Shown piece after piece: positions 59,150 through 64,000 of a stretch of DNA of 64,000 nucleotides. Positions within the stretch are counted from its first letter, which is position 1. Each line of letters starts with the position of its first letter. The stretch spans positions 3,912,389-3,976,388 of the forward strand of contig CM035309.1 of NCBI GenBank assembly GCA_002900995.3. Reading direction: 5' to 3'. The position numbers and the translations under genes were made by a program. The stretch is from Ganoderma boninense (taxonomy: Eukaryota; Basidiomycota; Agaricomycetes; Polyporales; Polyporaceae). The notes beneath the pieces are model-generated. The model ran no database searches. It saw nothing but the letters and a program-made list of their open reading frames with translations, and had not been told where the DNA came from.

Positions 59150-60302
59150 ATGACGAATTGGGCAGGGAGGGCAACCTCGGAATCCGTCGATGGCTCCGAC
59201 GCTTCGTCTGTCGACACCAAGCTCGAGTCCGAACCCTCCAAAGCCAATGCATTTAATGAGCGGTTTGAGCGTGTTGACTCTTTGTGGTTCGAGGACGGCA
59301 ACGTCGTCATCGTCGCCCAGGAGTCCGGCTTCCGTGTCCACAAAGGCATTCTCGCTCGCCACTCCGCCGTCTTCGTCAAGGTTCTCGACCACGCCGCCGA
59401 CTCGGATACACTCGCGGACGACCTCGGCCTTGTGATCGACACGGATCGCATGACCGATGGGACCGTCGTGGTCCACGTCTCCGACTCTGTACACGACTTT
59501 GCGCACCTGCTCCGGATGTTCTACGATGGGTTCGAGTGAGTACAGAAATCGCTCCCTGCTGTATCCAGCGGCCTGCTTAACGTTAACCCTGCCTTCGCAG
59601 CTACCTCAAGTCCACCCGCCCCGACCACTTTCCCGACCTCGCAGCGGCGGCCCGCCTCGCGCACAAGCACACCGCCCCCGTCGTCCTCGCCGAGGCCACA
59701 CAGCGCCTCCAGGAGCTGTTCCCTCCCACGTTCGATATCTGGGAGGCGACCGAAGACGTCCGCGCGGCCGCGGAGCGCGTAGAGCCACACGACGCCATTG
59801 AGGCAGTCAACCTCCTCCGCCTCCTCGGCAGCACGGAGGGGGCTGGGGCCATGCTCCCCGCTGCGCTCTACCTCTGCTGCCAGCTCGCGCCTCGACAGCT
59901 CCTCCGCGGCACCGCCGCGCGGACGGGACGCTAGAGCAGCTCGCGCTGGACGATGTAGAGCTCTGCTGGGTGCTCCAGCGGGAATTGGCGGAGGAGACGA
60001 CGGCGATGGCGGAGGGGCTGTGCAGCAGTGCGCTGTGGCTGGAGTACGTCGAGAAGAAGAAGAAATGCAGGTGCTTCAAAGGCTTGAGCAAGGACGTGCC
60101 GTGGAGATGGCTCACGGAGGTGCGGGGCTCGGACCCGCTTGGACGGATGGTGCGGGACCAGCTCGACTGGGCGGAGCGGAAACTCGGCGCGTGTGGTACG
60201 TGCATGAAAACTTTGCGGAGTTCTGAAAGGTTGATTCGCGCGGCGTATTGGTTCGAGCTACATCATGATTATGGCAGGGATCGTGGTGAAGTCCCGGTGT
60301 AG
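59150..60302 (+). CDS. BTB/POZ domain protein 2, interrupted by one frameshift
   Basis: The ATG at 59150 opens exon 59150-59535, which joins 59601 onward in phase 2 exactly as in the sister genes. The BTB core is SLWFEDGNVVIVAQESGFRV, HKGILARHSAVFVKVL and VVVHVSDSVHDFAHLLRMFY; exon 2 begins YLKSTRPDHFPDLAAAARLA. The frame hits TAG at 59932-59934. In the +1-shifted frame it continues as DGTLEQLALDDVELCWVLQR to a stop at 60302, matching the siblings (RLSDDDFARC and RLSPSDLELC). One base is therefore missing between about 59901 and 59925, in CCGCGGCACCGCCGCGCGG. With it the protein would be about 362 residues, in line with 344 and 354. It is either freshly inactivated or a sequence error. Confidence 0.75.
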
Positions 60303-60450
60303 GACACCATTCATGTCACGTCAACTAAGTAGTGTACTCTTTCGCGAGTTTCCCATATTCATTGTACTTGTGCATATCCTTGGATATTGTTGTGCTGGTA
60401 ATCATGCGTTCGGTAAATTTGAAGTCTCCTCGTAAAACGATAAAACTAAA
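60303..60450. other. Spacer with Pol III terminator
   Basis: Short spacer between BTB gene 2 and the tRNA. On the minus strand TTTT at 60442-60445 (plus AAAA) and a second TTTT 8 bp later follow the tRNA 3' end, fitting RNA polymerase III termination. Confidence 0.6.
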
Positions 60451-60522
60451 TTCCGACACGGGGAATCGAACCCCGGGCTATCGCGTGAGAGGCGATAATG
60501 TTAGCCACTACACCATATCGGA
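60451..60522 (-). tRNA. tRNA-Glu(CTC)
   Basis: The 72-nt cloverleaf reads 5' TCCGATA (acceptor), D-stem GTGT/ACAT, anticodon stem ATCGC/GCGAT with loop CTCTCAC, T-stem CGGGG/CCCCG with loop TTCGATT, acceptor TGTCGGA and discriminator A. The anticodon CTC decodes GAG (Glu). The B box GGTTCGATTCC is perfect, there is no intron, CCA is not encoded, and a T-run terminator follows. It lies between BTB genes 2 and 3 on the opposite strand. Confidence 0.97.
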
Positions 60523-60745
60523 TTTAAAGTATAGCGCTCGGAACGTAATCTGATTCTGTCTTGCTGGCTGCGGTAGTACATGCCGGGAACTCAAGTAACT
60601 TACTCAAGTATGAAGCTGTTACCTCCCCCTTGCATACAACCTCCAGTCCTTACGATCACTCAGACTGCGTCTGTGGGTGTTAGGTTTTTTTGTCGTTTCG
60701 GTCCCATGCGTATCTCGTGCTAATCGCATTCATATCAATCCAGAC

Positions 60746-61911
60746 ATGTCGGAATCAATGGAGCAAGAGAGCTCAATCACGGTGGATGCGATTATGGGCA
60801 ACGCCGACGGTGCAGCCCCAAACCTTGGATCAGATGGATCAATCAAGAGAGACTCAGAGGCCTGGTTTGAGGACGGAAATATCGTCGTCATCGCGCAACA
60901 CACCGCCTTTCGCATCCACAAAAGTGTATTCTCCCTCCATTCCCCCGTATTCCGCGACCTCTTCTCGATTCCTCAACCGTCTCCGGCAGTTGTCGAGAGC
61001 TTCGAGGGTTTTCCATTTGTATGTGTATCAGACACGAGCTACGACTTTAGGGAACTCGTTCGGGCCATTTATTATGGCGGCGTCAGGTGAGTCATGGAGG
61101 GGGGGGGGGGCGCGGGGCGAACGTTCAAGTGATCCCTTCAAATTTTCGACCTGATACTATTGGTGATGCTAATTCTCCCCCTTGCAGTTACCTGCATCCC
61201 GAAAAAGCCGTGACGTTCTCTGTTCTCGCCGCCTTGGCCCGCCTCTCCCACAAGTATCAACTCGATGAGCTCCTAGCTGGCGTCATCCACCGGATGAAGG
61301 GTACCTTCTCGACCCAGCTCAATGTCTGGGAACGCTCTGGCAGGTTCTTTTGGAACCCCCCTCTGAGACTTGAACCCTGCCATACCATAGAAGCGCTCAA
61401 TCTCTTCCGCCTCCTCGACAGACCCGAGATGATACCAGTAGCGGTTTACGAGTGCTGCCAGCACCGACCGTCCTTTCTCCTACGCGGAGTCACCCGTAGC
61501 GACGGCGTTACTCAGGAGCGGCTCTCACCTTCCGATCTGGAGTTATGCTTAGAGGTTAGGGGAAAGCTGATGCAGGCTACCTCTCGCCTCTTGACGCGAC
61601 TGTGCCAAAGCTATACCGCTAGGCTTCTGGATGCTTCCAGCAACCCAGGCTGCTTGTCGCCTGCGGATTGCTTAGATAGGTTGAGAGTGGTGTTGAATAA
61701 ATGCTACGAGGACCTGCGTGACTGCATCTTCGCAGATCCGTTTGATAGGTATTACATAGCAATGTTAGACTGTTTATGTAGCGTGTGCTGGGACGTATAT
61801 CATGGGGAATATACGCAGCTGCGCAAGAAGCTCTGGGAGAGTCTTCCGCAACTTGCGAGGGTGGAGGTAGCCGAGTGGGGTTCGGAACCTGATGAAATAC
61901 CTACCTTGTAA
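60746..61911 (+). CDS. BTB/POZ domain protein 3
   Basis: Exons 60746-61086 and 61188-61911 (phase 2) encode 354 residues. The BTB core has EAWFEDGNIVVIAQHTAFRI, HKSVFSLHSPVFRDLFSI and FVCVSDTSYDFRELVRAIYY. Exon 2 starts YLHPEKAVTFSVLAALARLS and HKYQLDELL, then LLDRPEMIPVAVYECCQHRP and RGVTRSDGVTQERLSPSDLE. The C-terminal half has paired Cys (CLCSVCWDVYHG) in the position of CARCLQEW in copy 1. A run of nine G lies in the intron (near 61100). Same intron site and order as the two upstream copies; intact. No DNA-binding domain is present, so an adaptor-type role is more likely than direct transcription control, but that is inference. Confidence 0.85.
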
Positions 61912-62330
61912 CCAGATTCTGTGCATCGTGTAAACAACGGCTTTTACCAATATTTTGATGCTGGGCGCGCTAGGGTTAAGGAAGCTCTGCAGATCAATTG
62001 AAATGCTCGCGCGATAAGACGCTCGATGTCTGGAGGAACACTCATTCGCAGTCTTTGGACTCCTTATTTCATCCTGTGCGGGTCCGCTGTATTCGTAGAA
62101 GTATAGCTCGTGGAGCTGCTGTAGAGTTACGCAACTGCTTTGTAGCCACTAGACTTTGCCTGTGCGCATGCACTGTTGTAATATTACTTGTACTACAGTA
62201 CCGGTGTCATGCACCGCGGCGGACGTTAGTTGCAGTGGCTCTTGCGAGTACCTTACCCCCGTATGCCGCTAGAAAAACACTTGCGCCGGTGCGGTGGTAG
62301 TTATAGCCTCGGCTGTGGCACGCGCACTCC
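61912..62330. other. Intergenic between BTB gene 3 and orphan copy C
   Basis: Region between two convergent genes; no gene seen. Confidence 0.5.
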
Positions 62331-62405
62331 GATCAAGATCGACCTTCACGGCACGAAACCGTTCCATGACAGTAAAATAGTCCATTGGATCGCATCGCAA
62401 GACTC
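62331..62405 (-). repeat. 3' flank block shared by the orphan family (copy C)
   Basis: On the minus strand AGTCTTGCGATGCGATCCAA, GGACTATTTTACTGTCATGG and GTGAAGGTCGATCTTGA occur about 90 bp after the stop of copy C, matching the block after copy B at a similar distance (75 bp). The first 20 bases are identical between the two. Confidence 0.72.
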
Positions 62406-62492
62406 GGAAAACTATATATACAATTGGTACATATTGCCGCTATTCATACACTGACCCCCAATAACTAGCACCTTCTGGCAGCCGAGTCGAAC

Positions 62493-63357
62493 TCAGATAT
62501 AACCCCGGATCTCAACCTCCGGGAAGTAAGCCCAGGTTTGGGCCGAATCCGACCACGCCCTGCGGATACTCACGATGTAAAGCGAGTCGAGGTAGCTGTG
62601 CGAGACGCCGCGAGCCCCCTTCCACAGCCCCCAGAACTGCGCATCGGCACTCTGAGCTGCCGCTAGCCTGTCAACCACCTCCAGGCCCTCCCCCTGCATT
62701 GATCAACACCCCATCAGCTCGTGTCAGGAGATGTGCCGCGTAGGAGAAACTCACCAGGACTCGCACGTACCACACCGCCTGGCACGCGAGGATGTCCGCG
62801 AGGACGTCGTGCAGGACTCTGTACCGGGTCCGCGCGGTCACGCTCCTCGGGAGTTCATAATGGGGGCACCCAGGGAACTACCATGCGCAACGCACACCAT
62901 ATGTAAGCCGACAATCCGCGAGCAGAGCATAGAGCGCAACGGAAACACGTACGCAGGCGGGCAGCGCCAGCGGGGGCGCGCCGCTCGAGGGCATCAGGTC
63001 GGCACGCAGGGTGTGGAGCCCGTGGATGTGCTCGGAGATGGACCCGTTGAGCTTCATGCGCGTGAACGCCGCCCAGAGCACGGGGTTGCACAGCACGTCC
63101 TGGTCTCTCTGCCCTGGGCGGGGCAGGCATGTCGCCTTGAAGGACTCGAGATCGACGACCTCGCTGACCCGCAGGCCCGTTTCGCCGGGGCGCGGGCTGA
63201 CGATGTCGATCCTGAAGTCAGCGTCTAGTTTCGTCTTGTGGGTGGGGAGGGGGACGCGGAAGGCTGTTGGATGCGTTGGTAAGAATGGGTGCTGCTACCG
63301 GGAGCGAGAGAGGCCCGAGAGCAGGTACTTACTGGAGTAAGTGCGTGAGCCGGGCAT
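62493..63357 (-). CDS. Orphan family copy C, four exons, 219 aa, intact
   Basis: Exons 63333-63357, 62953-63263, 62755-62877 and 62493-62693 join in phases 1, 0 and 0 to 220 codons including stop. Family blocks are DFRIDIVSPRPGETGLRVSE, LWAAFTRMKLNGSI, VLADILACQAVWYVRVL, YLDSLYIVSIRR and TWAYFPEVEIRG two residues before the stop. Copy C resembles copy A most closely through exons 2 and 3 (including FTRM and the P-x-L-x-R-S-V-T entry to exon 3), so the inverted copy at 63 kb and the copy at 32 kb are probably the closest relatives, with B more diverged. No domain, signal or membrane segment is recognised; the product is probably a soluble protein of unknown function. Confidence 0.8.
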
Positions 63358-63426
63358 GATGGTTGGGCGCGGTGTCGGAAAGGTAGGAGCAAAAGGCGTG
63401 TGATGCGAGGGGAGGCGAATGGAAGT

Positions 63427-63491
63427 GAGAGGCGAAAGATGCAAGTCGAGGAGGACGATGTGGAATCCCCGTCGTCCCACCCTGTTTTATA
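63427..63491 (-). promoter_or_regulatory. Core promoter of orphan-family copy C
   Basis: On the minus strand TATAAAA (63485-63491) is followed 46 bp later by CTTGCATCTTTCGCCTCTC (63427-63445), differing at one of 19 positions from copy B, then a pyrimidine-rich leader to the ATG at 63357. Confidence 0.72.
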
Positions 63492-64000
63492 CGCTTCGTT
63501 CTTCGCCGACCACAAGTGAAGATGGGCCGGCATGTGAGAGGCGACTTTTGCTTAAGCGTTCGACGGAGGGCATTGAGCATTGGACGTCGGTGCATACCCG
63601 ACGCCGGCTTGGGTTCTCGAACCAAATCTCATTGACTGGGTGTTGTCCTGTCACGGCAAAGGTCAGGTCGACTGCGGGAAGAGAGGCGTACCAAAGAAAT
63701 GGCTTTATCCTGGAGACAGGCCCTTCAACTTGAGTTTATAGTTATGCGAACTGCGTGACAATGACTTGGGATGGAGAAACGGTAGTCAAGTGCTTTGTGC
63801 ATTGGCCGGCGCGCCCGGTCGCGGTCTAGTTGTAATATTGTCCGGAGCCACTGGCACTTTTAGCAGGGGTCATTCAGGAGATTTGTGATTCGTGCAGAAG
63901 CCTCGCGTTTTGATGGATATTTCAGATTCAGGAAAGGTGCGTCGGTCGATACCATCCTGAGGAACGACGTCAAGTGCCAAGAGGGCTCGCGAACTTGAAG
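63492..64000. other. Upstream of orphan copy C, no gene seen
   Basis: Only short frames without motifs up to the window edge. Confidence 0.5.

Overview
The window is nuclear DNA of a filamentous basidiomycete, most likely an agaricomycete. The evidence is short GT-AG introns (about 50-100 nt) inside almost every recognisable gene, a KDZ-type transposase fragment, lineage-expanded BTB/POZ and F-box families, a dual C2H2/Zn2Cys6 transcription factor and a Ure2p-like glutathione transferase. Order-level placement (for example Polyporales) is a guess.

Left part (1-22 kb): a KDZ-like transposase C-terminus runs into a 100-N assembly gap (1336-1435). Right of the gap lie shattered remains of two conserved housekeeping genes: mannose-6-phosphate isomerase on the minus strand (about 1502-3064) and replication factor C subunit 3 on the plus strand (about 6660-8190). 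A damaged Zn2Cys6 DNA-binding domain lies between them. About 9.6-20.4 kb has no readable gene on either strand and leads into a degenerate array of about 60-bp tandem repeats (clear at 21.2-21.93 kb). Either this is a decayed, probably heterochromatic or repeat-flanking block, or it is poorly corrected sequence; both readings are given.

Right part (23-64 kb): ordinary, dense, intron-rich genes. In order: a two-exon orphan gene behind a cluster of GATA-type motifs; a 136-aa orphan; an Apd1/Aim32-type [2Fe-2S] protein; a 394-aa orphan; two members of an unrecognised four-exon family; two tandem F-box genes; a 504-bp MITE with TA-type target duplication; an 859-aa zinc-finger regulator; a gene-poor 7-kb stretch; a Ure2p-like GST; cytidine deaminase divergent from mitochondrial ATP synthase subunit g; three tandem BTB/POZ genes with a tRNA-Glu(CTC) between the second and third; and the third member of the unrecognised family in inverted orientation.

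The most novel item is that three-copy family (31.9, 34.1 and 63.4 kb). Copies share intron positions and phases, a core promoter with fixed spacing, a conserved 3' flank and a W-x-Y-F-P-E-V-E-I-R-G ending, and I can match it to no known domain. Three otherwise intact genes carry isolated single-base frameshifts, so indel error or very recent decay should be kept in mind across the window. All exon models were built by eye from splice sites and reading-frame continuity.
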